A DNA stretch of 64,000 bases, taken from contig JARFXM010000001.1 in the NCBI GenBank assembly GCA_029532625.1, forward strand, positions 930,001 through 994,000, read 5' to 3'. The translations under genes were made by a program, and so were the position numbers. Position 1 is the first letter of the stretch, and every line of letters begins with the position of its first letter. Positions 31,070-42,674 of this stretch are shown here, piece by piece. Origin of the DNA: Lomentospora prolificans. Taxonomy: Eukaryota; Ascomycota; Sordariomycetes; Microascales; Microascaceae. Under the pieces are notes generated by a model that was not told the DNA's origin, searched no databases, and saw only the letters and a list, made by a program, of their open reading frames with translations.

Positions 31070-34000
31070 TCAAACAGCAACAGTCTCTTCACCACCACCC
31101 AAGAGCTCGAGAACCTTGTTGACGACCGCGCTGGGGTATCCGCGGCTGAGCATCTCACGAACAACGCCCTGGGCATTATCCCTCTCCTCCACGGCGAGGA
31201 AGGCCCGAGTCATGGCTTCGTACGTGCTAGGCTCGCGCTTCTCACGGCCCACGGTGTCGTAGATGACCCGCGCCTTGCTGATATCCTTTTGCGCAGCCCA
31301 GCCGTGGATCAGCGTGTTGGCAATGTAAGGGGTAAGCTCGACTCGCTTCTTCTGCATCAGAGTCAGAATAGGCTCCGACTCCGCAACACAGTGGTTTGCA
31401 ACCATTGCCTCGAGAAGAGCCTGGAAGATGCACGCACTAGTAGGGACAGCGGGGTCGGCCATAACCGAATCGAACACCTTGCGAGCTCCCTCCAGGTCGT
31501 GCAGAACGCAACCACGAGAGTGGATGAGAGAGGCGTAGTGAACGGGTTCGGGTCGCATACCCGCGGCCTTGATCTGCGCCAGGACGCTCTCGGCAGCTGC
31601 CATATCGACAGGTTCGAGGGAGGCATGCGTATCGATGAGCAGCTTGTAGGTGTGCGAGGTGGGAGCGATACCCTTAGCCTTCATGCGCTCGTAGTAGGCG
31701 AGAACCTTGGCCTTGTCACGCTTGGTGGTGAGGAAGAACTGCATCATGCTGTTGTAGGGAGCGGGGCGGGCCTTGTAGTTGGGCATCGACTCCATCTCCT
31801 CAAACAGATCCTCGGCAAGCTTCTCGTCGCTGACCCTGCAGAGGGCATTGACAATGGTGCCATAGGTCACAGACGTGGGCTTCACTCCGAGAGCCCTCAT
31901 CTCAGCAAAGTAGAACAGACAGTCGTCGATGCGACGCGCCTTGCCGAGCTTGCCGATGAGAGCATTGTAAAGGAAGGAGCTAGGCTCGACGCCTTCGGCA
32001 AGAGCGCGGTGGAAAATCTTGACAGCCTCCGTGGCCTCGTCGAAAGTCTTAGTCGACTCCTTGAGGGTGGTGATGTAGAGACCGTAGGTGTTGGCGGTGG
32101 GAGTGGCGCCCATGCTAAGCAACTCCTGGTGGAAGCTCTCAGCCATGCCGCGGTTACCAGCACTAAGGCAAGCACCGATCATAGCATCAAGGATAGAGGA
32201 CCAACCATAGCGAACGACGGCGTACTGGGGTACAAGAGGGACGTCGCTCCTAGCCATGGCAAGAATATCGTTGCAGAGCTCAAACTTGTTTTCCCGCGCG
32301 GCAGCAGAGATGAGCTTGGCATAGGTAATGTATCGGGGATGGCGGCCAGCCCTGCGAATATTCCGGAATCGGGCCAAAGCTTCGTTAAGACGAGGGCCAC
32401 GTCGGCCATGGGAACCCTCAAGCTCGTCAGAAATCAAGGACGAGCCCTTGAAGTCGGTGTTGTGGGCGTAAGGGTCAAAGGTATCGTCAAAACTGCTAAC
32501 AGTGGGCGTCGACAGGAAAGGCGAAACAGTCGAGACGGGGGGAGTGACCTCGCGCGGATCAGTGATACCTCGGCCTTCCATGAATCGGGAAATGTAGGCG
32601 ACACCCTCCTCGACCTCGTCCATCACGTGCGTGTCGTTATGGTTGGAGGCTGCCCGGATCCTATCAAACATGATCTCGGCCTGGGTCAACCCCTCGGCAA
32701 CCTGACCAGTCAACATGAGACCAACGGCGTACATGACGGTGGGCTCAATGAAGGACTGGGTGGGGACTAGAGCAGGGTTGCAGAGAACATGCCAGTAACG
32801 GCTGGCCGCAGAAACATCGCCCTCGCGGATGCTGAGCGCAAGGAGCGCCGACGCAGGGCCAGCGATCTCAACGGCACCAAGAGGGATGTGGGCGAAGGCA
32901 GCAACAGCAGTCGCCTTGTCTCCCTGGTCAGCAGCAGCGGTAGCAACACGAGACATGACGCTAATCTTGGCCTCGGACTCTACCGTCAGAGCCCATCGAA
33001 GGGCGTCCTGGTAGATACCTCGTCGAATGAAGCCCTCAACAAAGCCGTTTGCGACGAGAGCATTGTTGATATCAGACACGCCAACGCCGTACTCTCCCAC
33101 GATCTTCTTGTAGAACTTCATGGCACCCTCAACCTTGTCAGAGACGACATACGCGTTGATGACAGCGGCGTAAACCATGGAGTCCTGGCGGGAAGAGATG
33201 GCCGATTCGCCCTGGTCGTTGGCGATGGCAAGAGCCCTGTACTCATTGTAGCACTCGACAGCACTAATGAGGTCACCCGACTTGGCGAAAGCAGTGATCA
33301 TGGCAGGGAATACTGAGGCAATAGGGGTGGTGCCGCTAGTCTCCATGTGCTCAAAAAGTCGGAGCATGTCGTCGACACGGCCGGCCGTAGCACAAGCCAT
33401 GATGACCTGGCTGTAGGTCTCGGGGGAGTAGCTAGCATGCGAGGTGGCAACAGAGGAATCGAAAAGCCTCATAGCAATGTCGAGGCGGTCGTCCTCGCTG
33501 AGGATGGCAAATTCGAGTTCGTGGGAGGCGAACATGAACTTCCCAGCCTCTTCAAAGCCACCGTACCTCACACGCTTGTCCTCCAGCGACTTTTTCAGAT
33601 GCGAGACCTCAAGCGATCGGCTCGCAAGCAGATCGACAAGGATGTTGTAGGTGTCGCTGTCAGGCGAGACCTTGCGCCGGAGCATGTCAGCGTAGACGTC
33701 CAGCGCCTTCGAGACAACCTCGTTTTTCTCCGACGACAGCCGAATAGCCGCATGAAGGAGAGCATTGTAGGCTGGGGCAATGGGGTGGACTCCCGCCACA
33801 AGCATGGCCTCGAAAACTGGAGGGATCTCCTTGAACCGCCCGCCATCGGCGAGCGAGAGAAGGTGGTCGGCATAGGTACGAGCCTGGGGGTGGATGGGAG
33901 GAGTCACGGTTCGAGCAATGCTGGCCGGGGTTCGAGTCCTGTCGATGTCGGGTGTTCGTGTACGCGAAACGGGGGCCGAGGCAGAAACGGCGGGTGTCGC

Positions 34001-34585
34001 GGTCCGCTCCGCAGTTTCGGACACTTCTTCGATGGCTTCTACCCGTTTGCGCTGTTCAATGGCCTCCTCGAGGGCGGCATCGATGTGAGCCAGGACCGCC
34101 TGGTCCTCGGGACTGATCCTGGACTCAGCAACATCTTGCTCGGCAACCTGACCATCAGGGCCCACCTTGACTTCGCCCAGGAGAATTGAGGCCGGTGTAG
34201 GTTTCCATTCGATGCGCTTCTGGAACTGGGACTGGGACCATTCCTCATCGACTCCCTCCTCTTCAACTTCGGCCTCTCTGGCCTTCAGGGCCTCGAGGTA
34301 GGCATCGAGCCCGCCATGACTCAGGGTGCGATCATGACGCTTGTCGGCGGGGAGGCTGGCGAGGGCCTGCCTCTCGGAGTGGAATGCGGACGCGGCCTGG
34401 GCCTGGAGTGTGTGAAGTCGGCTGAAGCGGTGGCTCTGTCGGCGTGCAAAGGAAGGTCGGTTCTGGGCGTTGAGGAGGTGAGGGTGGGAGACGGCAACGA
34501 CCGACTGGGCGTAACCGTAGGTAACAGATTTCGCTAATCCTGAGCGGATGAAATTCTGGTACAGCGATGAATAAGGAGCGGGCAT
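31070..34585 (-). CDS. Large pentatricopeptide-repeat (PPR) protein, probably mitochondrial, 1171 aa
   Basis: Single exon. The N-terminal 60 residues are rich in S, R, Q and H with few acidic residues (MPAPYSSLYQNFIRSGLAKS, later SFARRQSHRFSRLHTLQAQA), which fits mitochondrial import. Residues about 270 to 1150 consist of helical 35-residue repeats. Examples are VDDMLRLFEHMETSGTTP, YNALIGKLGKARRIDDCLFY, VTYGTIVNALCRVSDEKLAE, YNSMMQFFLTTKRDKAKVLA and HTYKLLIDTHASLEPVDMAA. Such proteins bind organellar RNA and govern its stability, splicing or translation. Size and architecture are like the fungal CYA-5/Pet309 group that supports cox1 expression, but I cannot confirm orthology. A GTAAGT just after an ATG near 34820 and an acceptor-like CTTAG near 34610 on the minus strand suggest a 5'-leader intron. 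The opposite strand is open for long stretches only because of codon bias. Confidence 0.9.
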   Translation of the reverse strand: MPAPYSSLYQNFIRSGLAKSVTYGYAQSVVAVSHPHLLNAQNRPSFARRQSHRFSRLHTLQAQAASAFHSERQALASLPADKRHDRTLSHGGLDAYLEALKAREAEVEEEGVDEEWSQSQFQKRIEWKPTPASILLGEVKVGPDGQVAEQDVAESRISPEDQAVLAHIDAALEEAIEQRKRVEAIEEVSETAERTATPAVSASAPVSRTRTPDIDRTRTPASIARTVTPPIHPQARTYADHLLSLADGGRFKEIPPVFEAMLVAGVHPIAPAYNALLHAAIRLSSEKNEVVSKALDVYADMLRRKVSPDSDTYNILVDLLASRSLEVSHLKKSLEDKRVRYGGFEEAGKFMFASHELEFAILSEDDRLDIAMRLFDSSVATSHASYSPETYSQVIMACATAGRVDDMLRLFEHMETSGTTPIASVFPAMITAFAKSGDLISAVECYNEYRALAIANDQGESAISSRQDSMVYAAVINAYVVSDKVEGAMKFYKKIVGEYGVGVSDINNALVANGFVEGFIRRGIYQDALRWALTVESEAKISVMSRVATAAADQGDKATAVAAFAHIPLGAVEIAGPASALLALSIREGDVSAASRYWHVLCNPALVPTQSFIEPTVMYAVGLMLTGQVAEGLTQAEIMFDRIRAASNHNDTHVMDEVEEGVAYISRFMEGRGITDPREVTPPVSTVSPFLSTPTVSSFDDTFDPYAHNTDFKGSSLISDELEGSHGRRGPRLNEALARFRNIRRAGRHPRYITYAKLISAAARENKFELCNDILAMARSDVPLVPQYAVVRYGWSSILDAMIGACLSAGNRGMAESFHQELLSMGATPTANTYGLYITTLKESTKTFDEATEAVKIFHRALAEGVEPSSFLYNALIGKLGKARRIDDCLFYFAEMRALGVKPTSVTYGTIVNALCRVSDEKLAEDLFEEMESMPNYKARPAPYNSMMQFFLTTKRDKAKVLAYYERMKAKGIAPTSHTYKLLIDTHASLEPVDMAAAESVLAQIKAAGMRPEPVHYASLIHSRGCVLHDLEGARKVFDSVMADPAVPTSACIFQALLEAMVANHCVAESEPILTLMQKKRVELTPYIANTLIHGWAAQKDISKARVIYDTVGREKREPSTYEAMTRAFLAVEERDNAQGVVREMLSRGYPSAVVNKVLELLGGGEETVAV

Positions 34586-35903
34586 TTAGATGAATCGATT
34601 ACGAGATCTAAGCTCAGATCAGTATGGATACACCAAGTCTTGACTCGCGTGTGCACCCTCAGCAAGGCAGAGTGGCGTCATAATCAATATAAGCCCGAGG
34701 AATACGGTGATATATGGCAGGCAGCCAGGAAGAAAAAGAACCCGGGAGCTTGGTGATAGCCACAAGGCACACGACGCAGGCGACACAAGACACTCGCAGC
34801 AATTGAAGCTCGAACTTACATGGAAAGAAGGGTTAAAGCTTGAATGCAGGTTCATTTGACAGCAACCCACGCCGTCAAATAAACGCGCTACCTTGAGATG
34901 GTATTGAAATGGTTTGGTGGAGGATATTAAGATAGTAGATCAAAAGAAGGGAAAGGGAAAAAAGAAACAAGGGAGGAGCGAGAGTGAAGGAGCCGTGGGA
35001 ATAAGGCAGAGAGAGCCAATGTTATTATGTCTTCTTCCTAAACAGATGGGCGCGCTGGACTGAGACGAGACAGTTTGGAGGTTGGGGTAATATTTTTTTC
35101 CGTTCGCGGAAAAGAGAAAAGAGTGGCCGTGCCGGCCGTCACTGCCAAATTTCCCAGTTACATTACAAAGTCATGGGTACTTTGGAAGCAGGGAGAAGTC
35201 GGGACGAGGCGAATTTAGACCGGGGCCAAGTCGATGACTCAGGTATTAAAACGTGGGGTGGGGCGGGGAGTGAGATAACCCACCAGGCCCAGAAGCTTGC
35301 GAAGCCTGGCGTGCGGAAGTCCATCTGGCTAGCTGGCTCAGGTAGTGGTACCCCGGTCCTGCTGACGTCCTTATCCGCAGGCCCTTGAGGCCCTCGCCTG
35401 GCCAGTTTTCATGTTCTGTGCATTAGGAGCGCATTAGACCCTGTGTACTAATACTACCTGACATACCCCAAATGATGTCCCAAAAACCAGATTTTGTCTT
35501 GGCTCCCTCTGTAGTCCAGTCCCAGATGACAATAAGCCTCGGGCAGTGCAGCCCTTCAGTTTCGGCTTCGGATATCGACGAAAGCAGCGACGGCCGTCAC
35601 CAAACACAACAGGACACTAAACAGCCACATTTTAGCACTAGGCAGGTACTAGAATCAGCCATCACAACACTTGTATCCTTTTTGACAAGTGACAAGAAAG
35701 GCCAGATCTCGAGATTGATGACGAATCAATCCCAGGCAGAAACTTAGGCGACGTATTCCGAGTGTGCTCCAGGCCATCATCCGGGGGTGTCAAGCATTGC
35801 TCCATAGCTCCAGAGCCTTCAAGTACCATTGACTTGTGCTGCTGACCAGTACAACACCAGTTCGAATTCCACCACCTTCTTCCAATGACTGGACCAGGGG
35901 GGC

Positions 35904-36308
35904 TCAAAAGACCAGGCATGACGAGTGGGGAACGAAATACGACCAGAACCGAGACGCCTTGCCTCCCAAACGAGCTCCCTTCTCGTCTAGCCAGCCTTGG
36001 CCCGCTCCGGCATCCTCTGACCCGCCGAATCGCTCCCGCGGAACCCAATGTACCAACGCGAGCACCTGAAAGCCACCAGGTACAAACAAGAGGTTGCTTC
36101 CCACTACACCCGCAAGGAAGAAGCCGGAAGCAACACGGAGCCCAGGCTGTCGGGAAACCCATGCAAAAGGCTTTCCCGTTACTCCAAATTGGGGCGGTAT
36201 CCCATGGGTTGTATTATCTACGTCGACTGTGACTGGAGCGAGATTGTTCCTTAATGCCTTGGCTGCGGCGTTCTGCATCATGGGTCCCATGCCGACGAAA
36301 ATTTTCAC
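35904..36308 (-). CDS. Doubtful small membrane protein frame, 134 aa
   Basis: I do not recognise it. The first 95 residues look protein-like: MKIFVGMGPMMQNAAAKALR, then PVTVDVDNTTHGIPPQFGVT, then a hydrophobic stretch VASGFFLAGVVGSNLLFVPG. After that the composition becomes irregular, so the true gene, if any, may splice out or end earlier. No flanking context supports it. Listed because its N-terminal part differs from random frames nearby. Confidence 0.25.
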   Translation of the reverse strand: MKIFVGMGPMMQNAAAKALRNNLAPVTVDVDNTTHGIPPQFGVTGKPFAWVSRQPGLRVASGFFLAGVVGSNLLFVPGGFQVLALVHWVPRERFGGSEDAGAGQGWLDEKGARLGGKASRFWSYFVPHSSCLVF

Positions 36309-36332
36309 TGCTGGCTAGCGTTCATGCTGATT

Positions 36333-36575
36333 GACTTGGACACAATGATTATGTTTTGCCCATTCGAGTCACTCTAGGTTTCGAAGTCTCGAAGATTTCT
36401 CCTTCCTCGCCATCATGGGTCTCGATAGAACAGAACGAAAAAAAAAAAAAAAAAAAAAAAAAGTGACTTGGATACAATGGATTTTATTTGCCATTGGAGT
36501 CAGTCAAAGTTTCGATGGTTTCTCCTTTCTCGCCATCATGGCTGCATAGGTCTCGAGAGGACAGAAGAAAAGCAA
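36333..36575. repeat. Imperfect tandem duplication, period about 132 nt
   Basis: Copy one starts GACTTGGACACAATG at 36333 and copy two GACTTGGATACAATGG at 36465. Both then carry GAGTCA, GTTTCGA, TTTCTCCTT, CTCGCCATCATGG and GGTCTCGA followed by GACAGAA-like sequence, in the same order. Copy one ends in an A run of about 23 nt (36440-36462); copy two has only AGAAGAAAAG at that place. Confidence 0.8.
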
Positions 36576-38139
36576 TGACCACGATGCTCACGACAGCGCA
36601 TTCCAAAAAGAAAGCTGGCAAAGATTAATAGAATGCTTACGGTTACTCCCTCTCCTCCCTCTCCTGAACCCCTAACGCCTTGGCCAGCCAAGGATGGTTT
36701 GACAAAAAAAGTTCAGTCCAAATCTCTGGGCAGTTTTATACACTCCACCCTGCAAATTATGTCAACCCTCATACAATTTATCAGGAGAAATACCCCTATC
36801 TTGAGAAAAGCAAGTATTTCTTCCAATTCAAGCATCTTCAACTCACCAACAATACAACACACCAAGATCTCATATGCTACTATTACTATACAGGATCGTC
36901 GACCTGCAGATGTATGAACAATATTCGAAATGAAAATATCAACATTAAGAACATTATTCTTTGAAAATAAACAGGATAATTTTCCATGTAAAATCGTATG
37001 TAAAGGCGTCTCTGGTTTTGTGTCCAGATGGAGACGTCCAATATATTTACACCCAATTACCAGCTCTCATAAAAAACCATCCCAAGCTAGCAGAACATGA
37101 AAGAAAAAAGGCCCAAGGCCAAGAGTGCTAAACTTTCATTATTACTCGTTGTCCTATTATTGTCCCCTGACGATAATCCCCCCGGTCCCCCTTTATCATA
37201 AAAATGAACACTGTGAAAAAATCTCCCTCCCTCTCCCCTGAAAAGAAGCAATTTACAAAAGCCCAGGGCCCAAAACGTCCATTCTTTCGGCCCCCTCCCT
37301 TCTTCAGCCTCCATGCTGGCTGGCTATTAATAAAGTTTTCCGGCTAGCCTGCGCCTGTCCTTCACAACTTCCCCTTTTGCGCGTCACATGCCCCGCGCCC
37401 ACGAAAATGATCCGCCTTGCGCCGAACTCAACCCTCGGACAGACGGCAAAAGGTATGCCAGGCTGCGCGTGGGTGATGAATCCCCACCGGCCGAGCATAA
37501 TAATACCAACTTAATACCAAATCAATGGTACCCCCCGGTTAAGGGTAATAGGACGGAGGGAAGGGGGGGGGGAAGAGCCCGCCAGCCCGTAGCCTAGCCG
37601 TGGGCCGTGACCCGCCGTGAGGCCAAGCGGCGACACACATGTGGGTGTACCCGGTACCTTTGTGCTCGTGTCTTAGTCTTCCACTTTTTTGGGTTGACGC
37701 TTTGGGAATCTTTTTCTCTAAAATACTCCCGGGGCTTCCGAGGAGGGGGGAAAAGGACCAGCGCAGCAGCCCGGCGGAGGTTTGGCCGACGGGGTTTAGC
37801 TTGTGGCCGAAATCGCCGACATTTCTCGGGCGAATGTGTCACAAAGATTGACAAGCCCGTTTCTTAACGCCTGTCCCTCTTTTTACCGTCCTTGTCACCT
37901 TTGTCCTAACGCGTTTTCAACCCCAGGTTTAACACGCACGTTTCATGCTTTTTTTTTTTTTAGGGCGAACTTGTTTTGGGATCATGCTCGTTCCCTATCT
38001 TGGAGATGGTGTTATTACGTTGCCTCCGTTCTGGTCTAGATTCCCAGTCTTTTAGATTGCAGCTCAGGCCCAATCTCCTATGTGTTGATTACAATCTCGT
38101 ACATGTAGTACATCTCTACGGTAGCACCCGTGTCTTCCC

Positions 38140-39750
38140 TTATTTGGGGTAGTCCTTCAAGTGATAGCTCTTGAGCTTGACAAACTGATCGAATCCAAAC
38201 CTACTCAACGTGACTCCTCGTCCCGAGTTCTTCCACCCTGTCCATGCAAGATCCTAAAAAGCTGGCGTCAGCATGCATGCAGACCCAAGGTTTGCGCGCG
38301 GGGTGAGTGACCAGCCTCCGCCTCAACCCCAAACAAATCGGGGCTACCCACGCGCAGAGGAAGAGGGTTTGATGGTGTATTCCTTACCGGGCTTGGATAA
38401 TCACAGCGATTGACGAATACTGTTCCAGCTTCCACCTCGTCCGCAATCTGATAACCTGTTTCCGTATCCTTGGTCCAGATGCTTGCAGTAAGACCAAAGT
38501 CGCTATCATTCATCTTTTCGATGGCATCCTCATCTCCCTTGACCTTCATGACCGGAATAATTGGCCCAAAAGACTCGTCCTTCATGACCAACATGTCATG
38601 CGTAACGCCGGTGAGAAGGGTGGGCTTCACATAATTACCCCCAGTGGGAGGGTTCTTGAAAGTATTGTTGTCGGGCGTAGCGTCCGTCGCTCCCTTTTCC
38701 AAAGCGTCCTTGATTTGCGCCTCGATCGTCTCCTTTGAACGTTTCGAGATGACGGGTCCAATATGGGTAGTCGAGTCGAACGGGTCACCGAGCTTATATC
38801 CCTTCAATACCTTTTGGATCTCTTCCACAAATTGATCATGGATCGACTCGTCAACGTATACCCTCTCGATAGAGCAACAGCTCTGACCCGAGTTGAAGAT
38901 TGCGCCGTCAACAATCTCCTCGGCGGCCCAAGCAACGTCGACATCTCCTCGTACATACGCCGGATCATTGCCGCCGAGCTCCAGTCCAACGTTGACAATC
39001 CGATCGGCAGCCGCCGTTTGCACCGCCAGCCCTCCAGCCAATGACCCTGTAAAGCAGATATGTTTAATCTTTGGATTTCGGACAATCGTCTCGATCGTAG
39101 ACGGCGAACCCGAATGGAAATACTGCAACACTCCCTCGGGCAGACCGGCCTCTGTAAATATGCGGGTAACCTGCTCCGCTACGGTCGGGGTCTGCGGTGA
39201 CGGCTTAAGGATAACGGAATTTCCGGCGAGCAGCGCCGGTATAAGAGCGTTTACTAGAATCAAGTAGGGGTACTAGTCATACCACAGTAACTCATCAGCG
39301 TCTGCTCAAACCTCGTGAAGCATATAGATGGACTCCGCGACTCACATTCCAAGCAAAGATGACAAGCACCGGTCCGACAGGCATCTTCTTCAGGAACCTC
39401 TTGAACCCCTTCTCCGCCTCTCCCTCGGTGTCCTTGAGCACCTCATCGCTAATTTTCAAGAGGTACTCCGCTCTCTTGACGGCCGTCGTAATCTCTTTCG
39501 CCGTGTACGCTATCGGCCTCCCCATCTGCTCCGTTAGCTCGCGCGCCAACTCATCCTTCTTTTCTTCGAGAAGGCCAAGCGCTTTCTTCACGATCTCCTG
39601 GCGCGATTCTAGCGAGGTTTTCCGAAAAAGATTGAATGCGTCGGTGGCGACTTTAGGGAGAGCCTCGATGTCAATATCCGAGAGGCCGTTCCTCGCTAGG
39701 ATAGGCTCGTTGGTGTTTGGGGAGATGGTAGTGATGACCTCGACTGACAT
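38140..39750 (-). CDS. NAD(P)-dependent aldehyde dehydrogenase, 467 aa
   Basis: Three exons: 39750-39346, 39272-38388 and 38253-38140, in phase. Joined exons read ...VLVIFAWN/YPYLILVNALIPALLAG..., the conserved oxyanion and cofactor entry region. Further motifs are NSVILKPSPQTP (cofactor Lys), FTGSLAGG, LELGGNDPAYV with the general-base Glu, and FNSGQSCCSIERVYV with the nucleophilic Cys. After these come KDESFGPIIPVMKV and the C-terminal DLAWTGWKNSGRG, then a tail ending YHLKDYPK. It oxidises an aldehyde to the acid; length and pattern fit the succinate-semialdehyde/short-chain branch, but the substrate is not shown. I use the ATG at 39750; an in-frame ATG at 39804 adds 18 residues with no family match. 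A cytosolic location is likely, as no targeting signal is seen. Confidence 0.92.
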
Positions 39751-40169
39751 CGTGTCGGTGTCGTCAGAACTATACTTTCTTCCAGAAACTAGTCGCAAGT
39801 CCAATAGTGGAGCTATAGGATTTGAATTCGACCGGTTTGTGACAAGACAGAAAAATTACGGCGAGAGGAGAGAGAAAGATTAGGTTATGGGAGATCGCCA
39901 CTGTTGGAGACGTGGATCTACCCCGCTCAAGCCAGCTCCGGAGCTGACAACATCGTAACCATAGCTGCCCCGCCGCCATAGCGATAAGATAAGAAGAACA
40001 GCTCAAAGCACTTCTTGGTGTAGAATTCAACTCTAGTTCTATTGTAGCCCGCAGACGATCGTATCCTTTTGTTCCACTTGATTTGGAAAGCAAGTGTCGG
40101 CTAGTAGATAGAGAAGATAACGAAATGCTCCGAAGGACTGCTTGATAATTCCAAACATGAATGACACCT
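39751..40169. other. Intergenic between aldehyde dehydrogenase and erg8
   Basis: About 0.4 kb holding the dehydrogenase promoter and the erg8 3' region, both genes being on the minus strand. Nothing else is seen. Confidence 0.5.
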
Positions 40170-41591
40170 TTAGACATGTAGCCACCCATTGAAGCTAGAC
40201 ACGTCTTCCATCCTAACACCCTCACTCTCGCACTTGACTCTCATCAAGTCCACTTCGTAGTCAGCCGTCCGAGCAGCCTCACAGCACTTCCTTATCCTCT
40301 CCAAAGTCTCGTCGTCATCCTTGGCCACAATCGCGGCCGCATCGAATCCTCCGGCGCCGGGAACGACGCCGCCATACACTCCATCCACCGCGGTGAGCTT
40401 GTCGAGAAGAGCCGTCTGCTGTGGAGGCTCAATTGGCACTCCGCTCTCCTCGCTCATGGTTCGGATGATGGCGCGGCAGCGAGAAATGGTCTCCGCAAGG
40501 TATTCAAAGTTTCCATCCTCGGCTCGTAGTTGTTGCTCCAGGAGGAGGTTCAGCCCGTGAAGGCTCCACCAAAGTTCCGCAGCTCGGACAGGGTTCTTAG
40601 ACCGCCAGGCCAGGACGTTCTTGACCATTGACACTGTCTGCGTACCCGAGTGCACATCCACCATACGAATAGCCAGCCCTGGGGGTAAGGTGAAGGCATT
40701 GATGCTACCGTCCCAGTCGCTCAAGACAAGCTCTTCAAGAGCAATACAGAATCCGGGCTTTCCAGGTTCTGGGAGGTTGGATAGGATGTCTGGCGAGAAA
40801 CGCTTATAGCTGCAAGCGCCGAACACGGCCGCGGCAATATCGAACCCAGAGCCGATCTTGCCCTGTGCCGCTCCGTGAGCGACCTGGGCCAGGTTATGTA
40901 GCGTTCTCTTCCCTTCAGGTGACGAGATGTCGAATTCTCCAGGCATATAATGCGTTAAAAGCGCGGCGGTCAGGGAAGTCACCAGTGCGGCCGAGGACCC
41001 CAAACCCGTCTTGGGAGCATCCCGTATGGGGTAAGGAAACTTTGTAAACCTACCTAGTCCTACTTTAGGGGTCTCCTCGTGAGAGTTTGAGTAATAGTCG
41101 TTGTCAGCGAGGATGGTCAAGTGAGTCGAATTCAAGCTCTGGTGGCTCTGATAACGAAGCCGGCGGTGGATAAAAGTTAGGACGTAAGTGAGAGTGGTTT
41201 CCACAAACGGATTCTTCGCCGACAGTGCCTTGCCGCTGAAGGGGACCCCAAGTAAGCGTTGAACCAACTCTTGAAACAAAAGAAAAAGTCCTATGAAGGG
41301 CGCAATGTAGGGCACTACTTACCATTGGAGCTGGGTAACGGTAATACCTCCATTGTCCCCGGTCAGATGAAACCCAAACCTCCATTCCGCTTCCAAAAAC
41401 TGCGGACTAGCCACGAAAATCTCGGTGAGCTGCACCCCTTCGCTCGTTCGAATCGAGCCGGCAATCACGTTGATCCTCGCATTGAGGCCCAGGACGAGGC
41501 CGTTGTGGGCGGGATCCAGGACCAGATAGCCGCCAGCGAGAAGGACCTTGCCGGGCGCGGAGACCGCTACGGTTGGTTCCATTGGCGCCAT
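40170..41591 (-). CDS. erg8: Phosphomevalonate kinase (Erg8), 444 aa
   Basis: Phosphorylates mevalonate-5-phosphate to mevalonate-5-diphosphate in the isoprenoid/ergosterol pathway; a GHMP-superfamily kinase of the cytosol. Two exons, 41591-41323 and 41235-40170, fit in phase if the acceptor is CCCTTCAG at 41236. The N-terminus VAVSAPGKVLLAGGYLVLD is GHMP motif 1, DAPKTGLGSSAALVTSLTAA is motif 2 (the ATP-binding loop), and GIGSGFDIAAAVFGACSYKR and GVVPGAGGFDAAAIVAKDD (motif 3) follow. Length is close to other fungal Erg8 proteins. The frame is also open upstream of the chosen acceptor (LVQRLLGVPFS), so the exact splice site is the least certain part. A start at the second Met (MEPTVAV) is possible. 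Confidence 0.93.
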
Positions 41592-42206
41592 GGTATGCGC
41601 TTTCGGGGCTGAGAGCTTCTCAAACGATGCGAAGAGGTAGGCAGGTGGTGTGCGGGGCAGCTAGGAGCTTTGGTGAAGGGGTTGCATGGAGTTGGGAGGT
41701 TTTGGCTCCAGGCTCAGTGTGTGGGGAGAAGTTACTTTTGTGAGGTCAACGAAGTGAGGGGCCGATGTCTACGACCTCAACACAAATGCGGCATCGACGC
41801 TACGCTGGATCGGAACTATTCACGCCACGTTGGCGCGGAAAGTTAGAGTTCAATTACCTCTTGTGCAAAAGTTAGATTTGGAATTATTGAATAGATAAAA
41901 TTCATCCCGGATGTCTGGCGTGGCCCTGGCAGCCAAACTGGTCAACCGCGAGCGACTAGTATATAGATGGATCTGAGCTAGACGATATATCACAGTAGAT
42001 ACAGGTGATTTCACGATTTTATATTTTATAATTGCCCGGTAAATGGCTGCTTGTTACAAGACCACTGAGAATACCTAGACTCTCCTGTCCAGTTTAATGT
42101 GCCAAGACGCATCCAGCCCTGAACCAAGTCATAAAACATCAATTCCGCTGAATGGGGGAATTGGATGTCGTCCTCAACATCCTTCTCACGAATTAGTGTG
42201 TCGAAA
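41592..42206. other. Intergenic; erg8 promoter region
   Basis: No gene recognised. A minus-strand frame at 42026-42325 (ending SQWSCNKQPFTGQL) overlaps the doubtful gene at 42207-42674 in another frame and could be its alternative 3' exon. Confidence 0.4.
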
Positions 42207-42674
42207 TCACCACCTCTCACTAAATACGACCGACGTACTACGGCTTCCTGGCCTTGAAGGTGGAGAGCAAAGCCCTGGAGGCTGCGCAGTTGGCGACATG
42301 GGCCTCGGCGACTCGGCAATTCCAATACAGCTTGCTGCAGCTTTCTCTTTCAGAAGCGATAGTCTGCTTATTGTAACCACGGGATCATTAGAAATCAATC
42401 GCTCTGGAAAAGGATGGCTTTGGGCTAACTCAACTCGAGATGTGATATTCCTGGGAGCGTCGTCTGCTCGTGTCTGAAATCAAAAGGCATAGACTGGAGT
42501 TTGATGTCAGCTAGAAGAGTAGAAAAAATGTTGCCGTGAGAGAACATTGATGGAGAAGTCAAGGAATGGAAGTAGGCTCACGATGTGCAAGTCTCTCACG
42601 TTGTCCGAACGCTTCCGCGAGATCCTCTCTTGGACCCTGGAGTAGAAAGTCTTGACGTTTTCTCCTCTCGGCAT
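42207..42674 (-). CDS. Hypothetical small protein, two exons
   Basis: I do not recognise it. An ATG at 42674 opens MPRGENVKTFYSRVQERISR followed by KRSDNVRDLHI. A GTGAGC donor follows, and a TTTCAG acceptor near 42476 leads in phase to TRADDAPRNITSRVELAQSH, then PFPERLISNDPVVTISRLSL, ending VVFSERW at 42207. The first exon is charged and helical in character. The second exon has no known domain. Another frame in the same place (42026-42325) is also open and partly protein-like, so the 3' structure is unsettled. A different start upstream (near 42838) is possible. Confidence 0.35.

Larger units (their letters stand above)
34586..38139. other. 3.5-kb gene-poor region
   Basis: Contains the PPR gene promoter and leader at the left, a weak minus-strand frame at 35904-36308, an imperfect tandem duplication at 36333-36575 with a central A run, one GCTGGCTGG copy at 37315, and AT-rich sequence at 36700-37090. 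No gene is recognised with confidence. Confidence 0.5.

Noticed and set aside
30794..32770. Long plus-strand open frame of 658 codons opposite the PPR gene
   Set aside because: It lies wholly or partly over the PPR coding strand and has no domain; codon bias of the true gene keeps the opposite strand open.
33900..33960. GGTTCGAGTCC-like T-arm sequence
   Set aside because: Inside the PPR coding region, and no acceptor or anticodon arm can be built around it.
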